Assembly: GCF_003417535.1 (NCBI RefSeq)
Contig: NZ_QVLS01000006.1
Span: 1-64,000, forward strand
DNA: 64,000 nt
From: Hydrogenophaga borbori
GTDB taxonomy: Bacteria; Pseudomonadota; Gammaproteobacteria; Burkholderiales; Burkholderiaceae_C
Reading direction: 5' to 3'
Shown here: positions 1 to 9,142 of the stretch, one piece after another
Numbering within the stretch: position 1 is the first letter of the stretch
How the letters are laid out: each line of letters starts with the position of its first letter
The notes under the pieces: model-generated
What the model saw: the letters and a program-made list of their open reading frames with translations, nothing else
The model's database searches: none
What the model was told of the DNA's origin: nothing
Made by a program: the position numbers and the translations under genes

Positions 1-252
<252 letters not shown>

Positions 253-273
253 TCACTCACCACCGACAGGACA

Positions 274-347
274 TGGAGCGGGAGACGGGAATCGAACCCG
301 CGTCATCAGCTTGGAAGGCTGGGGTTCTACCATTGAACTACTCCCGC
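274..347 (-). tRNA. glyT: tRNA-Gly (TCC anticodon)
   Basis: This is a 74-nt reverse-strand tRNA with encoded CCA. The acceptor GCGGGAG pairs with CTCCCGC. The anticodon stem CAGC/GCTG holds CTTCCAA, giving anticodon TCC, and a GGTTCGATTCC T-loop is present. It is the middle gene of the Tyr-Gly-Thr block. Confidence 0.97.
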
Positions 348-377
348 CCGGGCTGGCATGCCACATCGGTCGCGCTT

Positions 378-463
378 TGGTGGAGGAGGCTGGATTCGAA
401 CCAGCGTAGGCGTAAGCCAACAGATTTACAGTCTGCCCCCTTTAGCCACTCGGGCACCCCTCC
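378..463 (-). tRNA. tyrU: tRNA-Tyr (GTA anticodon)
   Basis: This is an 86-nt class II tRNA on the reverse strand with encoded CCA. The acceptor GGAGGGG pairs with the 3' arm, the anticodon stem CAGA/TCTG holds TGTAAA (anticodon GTA), and a long variable arm follows, as expected for bacterial tRNA-Tyr. It is the first gene of the tRNA-tuf transcript. Confidence 0.97.
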
Positions 464-478
464 GTAGCGCAGCCGACG

Positions 479-484
479 ATTATG
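479..484 (-). promoter_or_regulatory. Putative -10 element of the tRNA-tuf operon
   Basis: On the reverse strand CATAAT lies 16 bases before the tRNA-Tyr 5' end and is followed by a GC-rich stretch (CGTCGGC), as in many stable-RNA promoters. No convincing -35 hexamer is seen at the right distance, so this rests mainly on the -10 match and on position. Confidence 0.4.
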
Positions 485-526
485 CCATGGAAATATGGCC
501 ACCGCCCAGTGACCCCGGATAGGGCT

Positions 527-1216
527 TCACCACTGGATCGGCGCGGCGCCCTGGCCGGCCAGCCAGGCGTTGACGGCGCCGAAATGCCCGCATCCCAGGA
601 AAGGCAGCGGCCCCCGGCGGGCCGACAAGGGCGACGGGTGGTTGGCTTGCAGCACGTGGTGCCGGGCGTCGATCAAGGCCGCTTTCTTCTGGGCGTGAGC
701 CCCCCACAACAAGAAGGCCTTGGGGTCCGTCGATGCCCCCACATAGCGGATCACAGCATCAGTGAGCACTTCCCAACCACGACCAGCATGGCTGGCTGGA
801 GCGCCGTCCTCGACCGTTAAGCAGGTGTTGAGCAGCAGCACGCCCTGCTCGGCCCAGCCGACCAGGGAGCCGCTCAAGGGCGGCGGCAGGCCCAGGTCGC
901 GCTGGCGCTCCAGGAAGATGTTGCGCAGGCTCGGCGGCCACTTCACGCCCGGGGCAACAGAAAAGGCCAGGCCCTCCGCCTGGCCCGGGCCGTGGTACGG
1001 GTCCTGCCCCAGGATCACCACACGCACCGACGCCGGCGGGGTGAGCGCGAGCGCGCGCAGCGGCTCCGGCGGGTAGAGGGTGGCGCCGGCGGCCAGCCGG
1101 GCGCGCAGGAAGGCCATGAGTGCCGCTGCGGCCGGCGAGGCGGCGAAGGCGTCCACCACGGGCGACCAGCCGGGCGCCACCGGCCAGTGGGCGAAGTCGG
1201 CGCTGTGCAGGCTCAT
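527..1216 (-). CDS. ung: Uracil-DNA glycosylase
   Basis: This 229-aa protein is family 1 uracil-DNA glycosylase, which removes uracil from DNA to begin base-excision repair. The water-activating motif [11 protein letters not shown] spans residues 70-80 with the catalytic Asp at 72. The Leu-loop HPSPLSA begins at 193. Length and motif spacing are normal for the family. Its ATG overlaps the trpC stop in an ATGA quartet, so it is the last gene of the trp operon and probably translated by coupling. The link to tryptophan synthesis looks positional rather than functional. Confidence 0.96.
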   Translation of the reverse strand: MSLHSADFAHWPVAPGWSPVVDAFAASPAAAALMAFLRARLAAGATLYPPEPLRALALTPPASVRVVILGQDPYHGPGQAEGLAFSVAPGVKWPPSLRNIFLERQRDLGLPPPLSGSLVGWAEQGVLLLNTCLTVEDGAPASHAGRGWEVLTDAVIRYVGASTDPKAFLLWGAHAQKKAALIDARHHVLQANHPSPLSARRGPLPFLGCGHFGAVNAWLAGQGAAPIQW

Positions 1217-2013
1217 GCGAAGAGCTCGGCCAGGGCCAGGCCCGGCTCCGGCGCCCGCATGAAGGCCTCGCCAACCAGGAAGGCGTTCACGCCCGCCGCG
1301 CGCATGGTCTGCACGTCGGCGCGCGAGAGGATGCCCGACTCGGTGATGAGCAGCTTGTCGGCGGGCACCTCGGGCAACAGGCCCAGCGTGGTCTGCAGCG
1401 ATACCTCGAAGGTCTTGAGGTTGCGGTTGTTGATGCCCAGCAGCGGCGTCCGGAGCTTGAGCGCGCGGTGCAGCTCCTCGCGGTCGTGCACTTCGACGAG
1501 CACGGCCATGTCCAGCCCCATCGCGATGGCCTCGAGTTCGGCCATGCGCGCGTCGTCCAGGCAGGCCGCGATGAGCAGGATGGCGTCGGCGCCCATGGCG
1601 CGCGCTTCGTAGACCTGGTACGGATCGACCATGAAGTCCTTGCGCAGCACGGGCAGCGCGCAGCTCGCTCGCGCCTGCTTGAGGTAGTCGGCCGAGCCCT
1701 GGAAAAACTGGCGGTCGGTCAGCACCGACAGGCAGGCCGCGCCGATGGCGCCATCGCCTTCGGCATAGCTCTGCGCGATGTCGGCCGGGATGAAGTCTTC
1801 GCGCAGCACGCCCTTGCTGGGGCTGGCCTTCTTGACCTCGGCGATCACCGCGGCCTGGCCGGCGGCAACCTTGGCGCGCAAGGCGCCGACGAAGTCGCGC
1901 GTGAGCACGCGGCTTTCGGCGTCGGCGCGCATGGCCTCCAGCGGCTTTTTCTTCTTCGCGGCCACCACCTCCTGGTGCTTGACCGCCACGATCTTGTCGA
2001 GGATGTCGCTCAT
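1213..2013 (-). CDS. trpC: Indole-3-glycerol phosphate synthase
   Basis: This 266-aa monofunctional TrpC closes the ring of 1-(o-carboxyphenylamino)-1-deoxyribulose 5-phosphate to give indole-3-glycerol phosphate. The family landmarks are [12 protein letters not shown] near the N-terminus, [11 protein letters not shown] in the middle, and [13 protein letters not shown] and ITESGI toward the C-terminus, on a TIM-barrel pattern. The start at MSDILDKIV was chosen because it fits family N-termini and lies 10 bases after the trpD stop; the open frame extends further upstream but only into trpD. There is no fused TrpF domain. Confidence 0.96.
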   Translation of the reverse strand: MSDILDKIVAVKHQEVVAAKKKKPLEAMRADAESRVLTRDFVGALRAKVAAGQAAVIAEVKKASPSKGVLREDFIPADIAQSYAEGDGAIGAACLSVLTDRQFFQGSADYLKQARASCALPVLRKDFMVDPYQVYEARAMGADAILLIAACLDDARMAELEAIAMGLDMAVLVEVHDREELHRALKLRTPLLGINNRNLKTFEVSLQTTLGLLPEVPADKLLITESGILSRADVQTMRAAGVNAFLVGEAFMRAPEPGLALAELFA

Positions 2014-2023
2014 GCCCGCCCCT

Positions 2024-3070
2024 TCATGCCGCCGCGAAGGCCTTGAGCTGCTCGAGCTTGGCCAGCGCCGCGCCCGAGTCCAGCGTACGCCGCGCCAGCG
2101 CGATGCCCGCCTCCACATCCGCCACCACGTTGGCGGCGTACAGCGCCACGCCCGCATTGAGCACCACGATCTCGCTCGCGGCCCTGAAGGCCGGGTCGTC
2201 GCGGCGCTCGAGCACGCCCAGCAGCATGGCCCGCGAGGCCTCGGGCGTCTCCACCCGCAGCGCGCGGTTGCTGGCCATGGTCAGGCCGAAGTCCTCGGGA
2301 TGGATCTCGTATTCCACGATCTCGCCGTTCTTGAGCTCGCCGACCATGGTGGCCGCGCCCAGGGACACCTCATCCATGCCGTCGCGGCCATAGACCACCA
2401 CCGCGTGCTCGGCGCCCAGGCGCTGCAGCGCGCGCACCTGAATGCCCACGAGGTCGGGGTGGAACACGCCCATGAGGATGTTGGGCGCCGACGCCGGGTT
2501 GGTGAGCGGGCCCAGGATGTTGAAGATGGTTTTGATGCCGAGTTCGCGCCGCACCGGCCCGACGTTCTTCATCGCTGGGTGGTGGTTGGGCGCGAACATG
2601 AAGCCCACGCCCACCTGTTCAATGCAGCGCGCGATCTGCTCGGGCGTGAGGTTGATGTTGACGCCCAGGCTTTCCAGCACGTCGGCGCTGCCGCTCTTGC
2701 TGGAGACACTGCGCCCGCCGTGCTTGCTGACGCGCGCGCCGGCGGCGGCGGCCACGAACATGCTGCAGGTGGAAATGTTGAAGGTGTGCGAACCGTCGCC
2801 GCCCGTGCCGACGATGTCGACCAGGTGGGTCTTGTCGGCCACGTGCACCTTGGTGGAGAACTCGCGCATCACCTGCGCGGCGGCGGTGATCTCGCCGATG
2901 GTTTCCTTCTTCACGCGCAGGCCGGTGATGAGCGCGGCCATCATCACGGGCGACATCTCGCCGCTCATGATGAGCCGCATGAGGTGCAGCATCTCGTCGT
3001 GGAAGATCTCGCGGTGCTCGATGGTGCGCTGCAGTGCCTCCTGCGGCGTGATGTGGTGGATGCGTTGCAT
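2024..3070 (-). CDS. trpD: Anthranilate phosphoribosyltransferase
   Basis: This 348-aa TrpD transfers phosphoribose from PRPP to anthranilate. It carries the PRPP-binding [14 protein letters not shown] at 88-101, [18 protein letters not shown] after it, and the NILGPLTNP motif. The start [13 protein letters not shown] has a GGAGACG ribosome-binding site 5 bases upstream and lies 11 bases after the stop of the LysE-family gene. It is monofunctional, with TrpG as a separate protein encoded upstream. Confidence 0.97.
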   Translation of the reverse strand: MQRIHHITPQEALQRTIEHREIFHDEMLHLMRLIMSGEMSPVMMAALITGLRVKKETIGEITAAAQVMREFSTKVHVADKTHLVDIVGTGGDGSHTFNISTCSMFVAAAAGARVSKHGGRSVSSKSGSADVLESLGVNINLTPEQIARCIEQVGVGFMFAPNHHPAMKNVGPVRRELGIKTIFNILGPLTNPASAPNILMGVFHPDLVGIQVRALQRLGAEHAVVVYGRDGMDEVSLGAATMVGELKNGEIVEYEIHPEDFGLTMASNRALRVETPEASRAMLLGVLERRDDPAFRAASEIVVLNAGVALYAANVVADVEAGIALARRTLDSGAALAKLEQLKAFAAA

Positions 3071-3081
3071 GTGGCGTCTCC

Positions 3082-3729
3082 TCAGGCGCGGGAAGAAGGG
3101 TGATCGGTGAAGGCCAGGCGCAGGCCGAAGCCGATGAACAGAGCGCCCGCGGCGCGGTCCATCCAGCCCATGGCGCGCTGCAGCGTGTGCAGGCGCCGCG
3201 CGGCCCAGGCGGCCAGCCAGGCGTAGCCCAGGTTGATGGGCAGGGAGTTGAGGTTGAACAGCACGCCCAGCAGCAGGAAGCTCAGCGCCGGGTGCGCCGC
3301 GTCGGGCCGGATGAACTGCGGCACGAAGGCCAGGAAGAACAGCGCGACCTTGGGGTTGAGCACGTTGGTCAGGAAGCCGCGGCGCCACACCGCCCACAGG
3401 TCGGTCTCGGGTGGCGCGCCGTCCCCCAGGTTCAGGCGGCCGGTGCGCGAGAACAGCAGTTTCACGCCCATCCACAGCAGGTAGGCCGCGCCGATCCACT
3501 TGACCACCGTGAAGGCCGTTGCCGAGGTGGCGAGCAGCGCGCTCAGGCCGGCGGCGGCCGCGAACACGTGAACGAAGCAGCCGCCGACGATGCCCAGCGC
3601 GGCCACCATGCCGGCGCGCGCGCCGCCGCGCAGGCCGTGGCTCACGATGTAAAGCACGTCCGGCCCGGGCGTGAGGTTGAGCAGCCAGCCGGCCGCGACG
3701 AACAGGAGCAGTTGCGGCAGGTCGGGCAC
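3082..3729 (-). CDS. LysE/RhtB-family amino acid exporter
   Basis: This 215-aa inner-membrane protein has about six hydrophobic segments. It shows the LysE/RhtB signature [19 protein letters not shown] near the N-terminus and [20 protein letters not shown] in the middle. Family members export amino acids such as threonine, homoserine or leucine; the substrate here cannot be read from sequence. The GTG start ([10 protein letters not shown]) was chosen because CGGAG lies 8 bases upstream and the gene then begins 14 bases after the aldolase stop. It sits inside the trp operon between trpG and trpD, next to a threonine aldolase. Confidence 0.88.
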   Translation of the reverse strand: MPDLPQLLLFVAAGWLLNLTPGPDVLYIVSHGLRGGARAGMVAALGIVGGCFVHVFAAAAGLSALLATSATAFTVVKWIGAAYLLWMGVKLLFSRTGRLNLGDGAPPETDLWAVWRRGFLTNVLNPKVALFFLAFVPQFIRPDAAHPALSFLLLGVLFNLNSLPINLGYAWLAAWAARRLHTLQRAMGWMDRAAGALFIGFGLRLAFTDHPSSRA

Positions 3730-3743
3730 GGCTTCGCTCCGGT

Positions 3744-4820
3744 TCAGTAGACCGCGGCGCCGCTCGGGCGCGGCGCCTGGCCCGAAGGGGCTTGGTCGAA
3801 GAAGCCGCGCACGGCGGCCAGCGCCCGATCGATGCCCGCCACGTCCACGCCCAGGTGGGTCACGAAGCGCAGGCCGATCAGGCCGGTGGCCAGAACGCCC
3901 TGGCGCTCCAGGTGGGCGAGCAGATCCGGGCCGCGGCCGTTCGCGACGTCGACGAAGACAATGTTGGTCTGCGCCGAGCGCACCGCCAGGCCTTCGATGG
4001 CCGCCAGGCCCTGCGCCAGCCGCTGCGCGAGCGCGTGGTCGTCGGCCAGGCGGTTCACATGGTGGTCCAGCGCGTGCGAGGCCGCCGCCGCGAGCAGGCC
4101 CGCCTGGCGCAGGCCACCACCCACCATCTTGCGCCAGCGGCGCGCGCGCTCGATCAACTCGCGCGGCCCGCACAGCGCCGAACCCACGGGCGCGCCCAGG
4201 CCTTTGCTGAAGCACACCGAGACGCTGTCGAAGCGGCCGGTGATGGCGCGCAGCGCAGCGACCACGTCGCCGCCCGGTCCGGCGTCGGCCACCGCCGCGT
4301 TGAACACGCGCGCGCCGTCGAGGTGGAGGGCCAGCCCGTGGCCACGCGCCAGCTCGGCCATCTCGTCCAGGTAGGCCGCCGGCATGGGGTGCCCGTTCCA
4401 GGTGTTCTCCAGGCAGAGCAGCCGCGTGCGCGCGAAGTGCGGGTCGTCGGGCTTGATGGCGGCCCGCACGTCGGACGGGTTCATGAGGCCCTGCGGGTCC
4501 TGCGCCAGCGGCTGCGGCTGGATGCTGCCCAGCACCGCCGCGCCGCCGCCCTCGTAGCGGTAGGTGTGCGCGTTCTGGCCCACGATGTACTCGTCGCCAC
4601 GGCCGCAGTGGGCCATCATCCCGCACAGGTTGCTCTGGGTGCCGCTGCTCATGAACAGCGCGGCCTCCTTGCCGGTGAGCGCGGCGATCTTCTCCTGCAG
4701 CGCGTTGACCGAAGGGTCGTCGCCGAACACGTCGTCGCCCAGGGGCGCGGCCATCATGGCCTCGCGCATGGCGGGCGTGGGCTGGGTGACGGTGTCGCTG
4801 CGCAGGTCCACGGTGTTCAT
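3744..4820 (-). CDS. ltaE: Low-specificity L-threonine aldolase family protein
   Basis: This 358-aa PLP enzyme of the beta-eliminating-lyase/threonine aldolase family is predicted to split L-threonine or allo-threonine into glycine and acetaldehyde. It has the N-terminal [11 protein letters not shown] and [12 protein letters not shown] signatures, the PLP-contact HLDGAR at 166-171, and the Schiff-base lysine K206 in [11 protein letters not shown]. The ATG overlaps the trpG stop as ATGA, so it belongs to the trp transcript. A role beside an amino acid exporter in glycine/threonine balance is inference. Confidence 0.9.
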   Translation of the reverse strand: MNTVDLRSDTVTQPTPAMREAMMAAPLGDDVFGDDPSVNALQEKIAALTGKEAALFMSSGTQSNLCGMMAHCGRGDEYIVGQNAHTYRYEGGGAAVLGSIQPQPLAQDPQGLMNPSDVRAAIKPDDPHFARTRLLCLENTWNGHPMPAAYLDEMAELARGHGLALHLDGARVFNAAVADAGPGGDVVAALRAITGRFDSVSVCFSKGLGAPVGSALCGPRELIERARRWRKMVGGGLRQAGLLAAAASHALDHHVNRLADDHALAQRLAQGLAAIEGLAVRSAQTNIVFVDVANGRGPDLLAHLERQGVLATGLIGLRFVTHLGVDVAGIDRALAAVRGFFDQAPSGQAPRPSGAAVY

Positions 4821-5410
4821 GGTTTTTGCTCCAGGAAGTTCTTGAGCATCGCGTGCCCATGCTCGGTGAGGATGCTCTCGGGGTGGAACTGCACGCCCTC
4901 GATCGCCAGCGTGCGGTGCTTCACGCCCATGATCTCGCCGTCGTCGGTCCAGGCCGTGACCTCGAGATCGGCCGGGCAGTCCTCGCGACGGATCGCCAGC
5001 GAGTGGTAGCGGTTGACGGTGAAGCGTTCGGGCAGACCGGCGAACACGCCGCGCTGGGTGGTGCTGATCTCGCTGGTCTTGCCATGCATCAGTTCCTTGG
5101 CGCGCACGATGGTGCCGCCGAAGGCCGCGCCGATGCTCTGGTGCCCCAGGCACACGCCCAGGATGGGCAGGCGGCCCGCGAAGTGGCGGATGGCGGGCAC
5201 CGAGATGCCGGCCTCGGCCGGCGAGCAGGGGCCGGGCGAGATCACCAGCCGGTCCATGCGGCCACCGTCGAGCCGCGCCTGCAGTTCGTCGAGCGTGACC
5301 TCGTCGTTGCGGACCACCTCGACCTCGGCGCCCAGCTCGCCCAGGTACTGCACGATGTTGAAGGTGAAAGAGTCGTAGTTGTCCACCATCAGGACTTTGA
5401 TCGCGCTCAT
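4817..5410 (-). CDS. trpG: Anthranilate synthase component II (glutamine amidotransferase)
   Basis: This 197-aa class I glutamine amidotransferase supplies ammonia to TrpE. The catalytic triad is visible as C87 in GVCLGHQ and H176/E178 in QFHPES, and the oxyanion region is ISPGPCSP. In many bacteria this subunit also serves para-aminobenzoate synthase; no pabB is nearby. The start [15 protein letters not shown] was chosen over an upstream in-frame ATG because it overlaps the trpE stop as ATGA and matches family N-termini. Confidence 0.96.
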   Translation of the reverse strand: MSAIKVLMVDNYDSFTFNIVQYLGELGAEVEVVRNDEVTLDELQARLDGGRMDRLVISPGPCSPAEAGISVPAIRHFAGRLPILGVCLGHQSIGAAFGGTIVRAKELMHGKTSEISTTQRGVFAGLPERFTVNRYHSLAIRREDCPADLEVTAWTDDGEIMGVKHRTLAIEGVQFHPESILTEHGHAMLKNFLEQKP

Positions 5411-6906
5411 TCCAGTCCCTCCTCCACCAGTTCGGCGGCGCGCAGCAGCGCGCGCGCCTTGTGCTCGGTTTCTCTCCACTCCATCTCGGGGACCGAGTCG
5501 GCGACCACGCCGGCCGCGGCCTGCACGTACAGCACCTGGTCCTTCACGATGGCGGTGCGGATGGCGATGGCCACGTCCATGTCGCCGGCGTAGCTGAGGT
5601 AGCCGCAGGCGCCCCCGTAGATGCCGCGCTTGACCGGCTCCAGCTGGTCGATGAGTTCCATGGCGTGCACCTTGGGCGCGCCCGTGAGGGTGCCGGCCGG
5701 GAAGGTGGCCTTGAGCACGTCCATGTTGGTCATGCCTTCGTTCAGGAGGCCCTCGACGTTGCTCACGATGTGCATGACGTGGCTGTAGCGCTCCACCGCG
5801 AAGGCCTCGGTGACCTTGACGCTGCCGGTCTTGGCGATGCGGCCGATGTCGTTGCGCGCCAGGTCGATCAGCATCACATGTTCGGCCCGCTCCTTGGGAT
5901 CGTTGACCAGTTCTGCCTCGGTGGCCTTGTCCTTCTCGGGCGTGGCGCCGCGCGGGCGCGTGCCGGCCAGCGGGCGGATGGTGATCTTTTGCCCCTCTTC
6001 CGTGTGCTCCTGGCGCACCAGGATCTCGGGGCTCGCCCCCACCACCTGGAAGTCACCGAAGTGGTAGTAATACATATAGGGCGAGGGATTGAGCGAGCGC
6101 AGCGCGCGGTAGAGCGACAGCGGCGACTCGGTGTAGCGCTTCTGGATGCGCTGGCCCACCTGCACCTGCATGAAGTCGCCCGCCGCGATGAGGCCCTTGG
6201 CGCGCTCCACCGCCGCCAGGTAGTCGGCCTTGGCGAAGCCGCGCTCGGCCGGGTGGTGCTGGGTGGGCTTGACCTGCGGCGCGCTCACCGAGTACTTGAG
6301 CGCCTCCTTCAGTTCGCGCAGGCGCTTCTTGGCGCCGCTGTAGGCCTCGGGCTGACCGGGGTCGGCATAGACGATGAGGTAGAGCTTGCCCGAGAGGTTG
6401 TCGATGACCGCCAGCTCCTCGCACTGCAGCAGCAGGATGTCGGGGCAGCCCAGGGTGTCGGGCGGGCAGCCGGCTTCCAGCTTCTTCTCGACGTAGCGCA
6501 CCGCGTCGTAGCCGAAGTAGCCGGCCAGGCCGCCGCAAAAGCGCGGCAGACCGGGGCGCAGCGCCACCTTGAAGCGCTGCTGGTAGGCGGCAATGAAGTC
6601 CAGCGGGTTGCCGTGCGCGGTCTCGACCACCTCGCCGTCGCGCACCACCTCCGTCCGGGCCTCGGCGCCGAACCCGCTGGCGCGCAGCAGGGTGCGCGCG
6701 GGCAGGCCAATGAAGCTGTAGCGCCCGAAGCGCTCGCCGCCGACCACCGACTCGAGCAGGAAGCTGTGGCGGCCGTCGCCACGGCCGTGGGCCAGCTTGA
6801 GGTAGAGGGAGAGCGGCGTTTCGAGGTCGGCAAAGGCCTCGAGCATCAGCGGGATGCGGTTGTAGCCCTGCTGGGCCAGGCTCTTGAATTCCAGTTCGGT
6901 GATCAT
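5407..6906 (-). CDS. trpE: Anthranilate synthase component I
   Basis: This 499-aa TrpE converts chorismate plus ammonia to anthranilate. The LLES element at residues 50-53 belongs to the tryptophan feedback site of this family, so the enzyme is probably inhibited by tryptophan. The chorismate-binding half carries [39 protein letters not shown] and [11 protein letters not shown]. It is the first structural gene of the operon, starting 153 bases after the trpL stop. The ribosome-binding site is modest (GGATGGAAC). Confidence 0.97.
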   Translation of the reverse strand: MITELEFKSLAQQGYNRIPLMLEAFADLETPLSLYLKLAHGRGDGRHSFLLESVVGGERFGRYSFIGLPARTLLRASGFGAEARTEVVRDGEVVETAHGNPLDFIAAYQQRFKVALRPGLPRFCGGLAGYFGYDAVRYVEKKLEAGCPPDTLGCPDILLLQCEELAVIDNLSGKLYLIVYADPGQPEAYSGAKKRLRELKEALKYSVSAPQVKPTQHHPAERGFAKADYLAAVERAKGLIAAGDFMQVQVGQRIQKRYTESPLSLYRALRSLNPSPYMYYYHFGDFQVVGASPEILVRQEHTEEGQKITIRPLAGTRPRGATPEKDKATEAELVNDPKERAEHVMLIDLARNDIGRIAKTGSVKVTEAFAVERYSHVMHIVSNVEGLLNEGMTNMDVLKATFPAGTLTGAPKVHAMELIDQLEPVKRGIYGGACGYLSYAGDMDVAIAIRTAIVKDQVLYVQAAAGVVADSVPEMEWRETEHKARALLRAAELVEEGLE

Positions 6907-7059
6907 GTTCGTTCCATCCGTCCGGGGCCGCCGCGAAGCGGTGGGGGGGCTGGCGGCCGGGGGGTTCCATCGGTCCGGCAGGCGGGCTGCCGGGAGGCGC
7001 TGCGGGGAGCGGCGGCGCTCAGGCGCCCGGCCGGTCCCCGCGGGGGGAAGGGTGCACGT
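6907..7059 (-). promoter_or_regulatory. trp leader region between trpL and trpE
   Basis: This 153-base untranslated stretch is extremely GC-rich and can fold in several ways. One pairing is GGCCGCC with GGCGGCC, and a smaller CCGC-TTC-GCGG hairpin competes with it just upstream of trpE. There is no run of T after any stem, so a classical intrinsic terminator is not evident. If attenuation occurs, it may act through Rho or through access to the trpE start. The 3' part (about 6921-6950) resembles the tail of the REP-like repeat seen elsewhere in the window. Confidence 0.5.
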
Positions 7060-7143
7060 TCAGGCTGGCTTGCGCCAGGGCCAGGCTCCCCCGCCGAAGA
7101 GGCGCGGCAGCGAGCCGTGGGTGAGCGTGCAGGGACGAAACAT
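7060..7143 (-). CDS. trpL: trp operon leader peptide with W-P-W
   Basis: A 27-codon reading frame starts at an ATG on the trpE strand and ends MFRPC...GGGAWPWRKPA-stop, placing two tryptophan codons (W21, W23) six and four codons before the stop. Tryptophan is rare, so two Trp codons in a short frame right before trpE are the classic sign of a transcription-attenuation leader peptide. A CTGGC-GCAA-GCCAG hairpin (7065-7078) covers the second Trp codon and following codons. No Shine-Dalgarno precedes the ATG, and a -10 box lies so close that the mRNA may start at or just before the AUG. A peptide this small cannot be assigned by homology here. Confidence 0.7.
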   Translation of the reverse strand: MFRPCTLTHGSLPRLFGGGAWPWRKPA

Positions 7144-7145
7144 GG

Positions 7146-7158
7146 TGGGCGCACTATA
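7146..7158 (-). promoter_or_regulatory. Putative trp operon promoter (-10 and start site)
   Basis: On the reverse strand TATAGT (7158-7153) is followed after six bases by an A (7146) that could be the first transcribed base, only three bases before the trpL ATG. The -35 region is poor (ATGGGC at 18-base spacing). The geometry implies a leaderless or nearly leaderless trpL mRNA. Confidence 0.5.
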
Positions 7159-7272
7159 TCAAAGCCCCGTGACGGGCCCATCGGGCGTGCGGCGGATCAC
7201 GCCGCCAAGCTTTCGTTCTAGAGCCTTACCCGCTGGACCGGGACCGGTGGCGCGGGGACAATCCCAAAAATC

Positions 7273-7284
7273 GAACGATCGTTC
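7273..7284. promoter_or_regulatory. 12-bp perfect palindrome GAACGATCGTTC
   Basis: The palindrome GAACGATCGTTC lies 11 bases before the next plus-strand start, inside an A/T-rich patch. Symmetric AACG-N2-CGTT-type sequences are typical of TetR-family operators. No TetR gene is present in the window, so any regulator is encoded elsewhere. Confidence 0.4.
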
Positions 7285-7295
7285 ACTTTTTTGAA

Positions 7296-7913
7296 ATGCA
7301 CCCGATGCGGACCCCTTCCTGGCGCGCGCTGGCCCTGGCCGGCGCCCTGTTCTGCAGCGGCTTTCCGGCTGGGGCCACCACCGTCGATGTGGCCGGCGTG
7401 CCGCTGGAAGACCGGATCACCGTGGCCGGCAAGCCCCTGGTGCTCAATGGCGCGGGCGTGCGCTACAAGGCGGTGTTCCAGGTCTACACGGCAGGCCTGT
7501 ACCTCACGGCCAAGGCCGACACGCCCGAAGGCGTGCTGGCCAGCACGGGCCCCAAGCGCATCGGCATCACCATGCTGCGCGACATCGACGCGTCCGAACT
7601 GGGCAAGCTGTTCTCGCGCGGCATGGAGGACAACATGGACCGTGCGGCCTTCTCCAAGCTCATCCCCGGCGTGATGCGCATGAGCCAGATCTTCGCCACC
7701 CACAAGAAGCTCAACAAGGGCGACACCTTCACCGTGGACTGGGTGCCGGGCACGGGCGCGGTGCTGACCGTGCGCGGGCAGATCGAGGGCGAGCCCTTCA
7801 AGGAGCCGGAGTTCTTCGACGCGCTGCTGCGCATCTGGCTCGGCCCCAAGCCGGCCGACTGGCAACTCAAGGACGCGCTGTTGGGCAAAGCCCGCACCGG
7901 CAACCGCCCATGA
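7296..7913 (+). CDS. Chalcone isomerase-like exported protein
   Basis: This 205-aa protein has a signal peptide (basic start, hydrophobic 11-25, cleavage near AGATT) and a body resembling bacterial chalcone-isomerase-fold proteins: VAGVPLEDRITVAGKPLVLNG, then VYTAGLYLTAKADTPE and a GEPFKEPEFFDALLRIWLG ending. Bacterial members are not true chalcone isomerases; some relatives bind fatty acids. It probably acts in the periplasm. Translation may begin at the first ATG or at the fourth codon (ATG, 7305); neither has a strong ribosome-binding site. Confidence 0.75.
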   Translation: MHPMRTPSWRALALAGALFCSGFPAGATTVDVAGVPLEDRITVAGKPLVLNGAGVRYKAVFQVYTAGLYLTAKADTPEGVLASTGPKRIGITMLRDIDASELGKLFSRGMEDNMDRAAFSKLIPGVMRMSQIFATHKKLNKGDTFTVDWVPGTGAVLTVRGQIEGEPFKEPEFFDALLRIWLGPKPADWQLKDALLGKARTGNRP

Positions 7914-8019
7914 CGGGCTGAGCGCCGGCCATCCCCCGAAACGGCCTTGCCGCGCGACGGGCGGCGGCATCCTGGGTACGGTATGGGGTTCCCCTCGTTC
8001 CAACCCGTCACCGAGACCC

Positions 8020-9141
8020 ATGCGCCGCCGTCACGTCCTCCAAGCCGCCGCCATTGGCGCCGTCCCGCTGATCGCGCGGGCCCAGGAATCCAGCGACCTG
8101 GTTGTCGCCCACATCGGCCCGTTCACCGTGCTGCCCGCGCCGGACGCCAAGGAGCTGCACGAAGGGGCCTCGGCCGCCTTCAACGACCTCAACGGCAGGG
8201 GCGGCATCGCCGGCCGCAAGGTGGAGCTGCTGCGGCTGGACGACACCTACACCTTCGACGGCTTCAAGGCCCGCCTGGCCGAGGCCATGCCGCGCAAGCC
8301 CCTGGCGCTGCTGACGCCCCTGGGCTCGGCCACGCTCAAGCACATGCTGGACAGCAAGCTGCTGGACAGCACGGACCTGGTGGTCATCAACGCCGTGCCC
8401 GGTGCCGCCGTGCTGCGCGACCCCGGCCACCCGAAGCTGTTCCACATCCGCGCCGGCGACGACCAGCAGATCCGCAAGATCGTGTCGCACGCGCGCGCGC
8501 TGAACGTGCAGTCCATGGGCGTGCTGTACCAGAACATCCCGATCGGCTCGTCCGGCCTGGCCTCGGCCAAGGCGGCGGCGCAGGGCACGGGGCTGGAGAT
8601 CATCGGCGCCGAGTCGGGCACGGAGCTGGCCGACATCACCAAGGCCGCGCAGGCCATCGCCTCGCGCAACCCGCATTCGGCCATGGTCATCGGCTCGCCC
8701 AAGTTCATGGGCCAGAGCATCGCCGCGCTGCGCGCGGCGGGCGTCTCGCAGCAGCTGTTCTCGCTGTCCTACCTGCCGGCGCCGGCGCTCAAGGCCCTGG
8801 CCGGCGCGGGCGCGCGCGGCGTGGGCATCGCCCAGACCTTCCCCAACCCGAACGGCGTGACCTCCCCGCTGCAGCGCGCCTTCCGCGCGGCGATGCAGCG
8901 CTCGCACCCCGAGGTGAAGACCTACACCCCGTTCCATCTCGAAGGGTATGTGACGGCCCAGGTTTTCTCAGAGGCCGCGCGCCGCGCCCGCCCGCTCACC
9001 CCCAGCGGCCTGGCCGAGGCCCTGCGCCGCATGGGCGAACTCGACCTCGGCGGCTTCCGCGTGGATTTCAGCAAGGGCAATGAGGGCAGCCAGTGGGTCG
9101 ACATCGGCGTGGCCACCGCCGAGGGCCGGCTGCTGTACTGA
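8020..9141 (+). CDS. ABC-type substrate-binding protein, branched-chain amino acid family
   Basis: This 373-aa periplasmic binding protein has a twin-Arg-like start (MRRRHVLQAAAIGAVPLIARAQ) and signal peptide. A two-lobed receptor body follows, of the Leu/Ile/Val-binding type (HIGPFTVLPAPDAKELHEGASAAFNDLNGRGGI...). No permease or ATPase gene is adjacent, so it is an orphan receptor. The ligand is unknown. It converges on gph with a single base between the stop codons. Confidence 0.85.
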   Translation: MRRRHVLQAAAIGAVPLIARAQESSDLVVAHIGPFTVLPAPDAKELHEGASAAFNDLNGRGGIAGRKVELLRLDDTYTFDGFKARLAEAMPRKPLALLTPLGSATLKHMLDSKLLDSTDLVVINAVPGAAVLRDPGHPKLFHIRAGDDQQIRKIVSHARALNVQSMGVLYQNIPIGSSGLASAKAAAQGTGLEIIGAESGTELADITKAAQAIASRNPHSAMVIGSPKFMGQSIAALRAAGVSQQLFSLSYLPAPALKALAGAGARGVGIAQTFPNPNGVTSPLQRAFRAAMQRSHPEVKTYTPFHLEGYVTAQVFSEAARRARPLTPSGLAEALRRMGELDLGGFRVDFSKGNEGSQWVDIGVATAEGRLLY

Positions 9142-9142
9142 T

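Noticed and set aside
6907..7059. Classical intrinsic terminator in the trp leader
   Set aside because: Stems are strong but none is followed by a run of T on the trp strand, so a standard attenuator terminator cannot be claimed.
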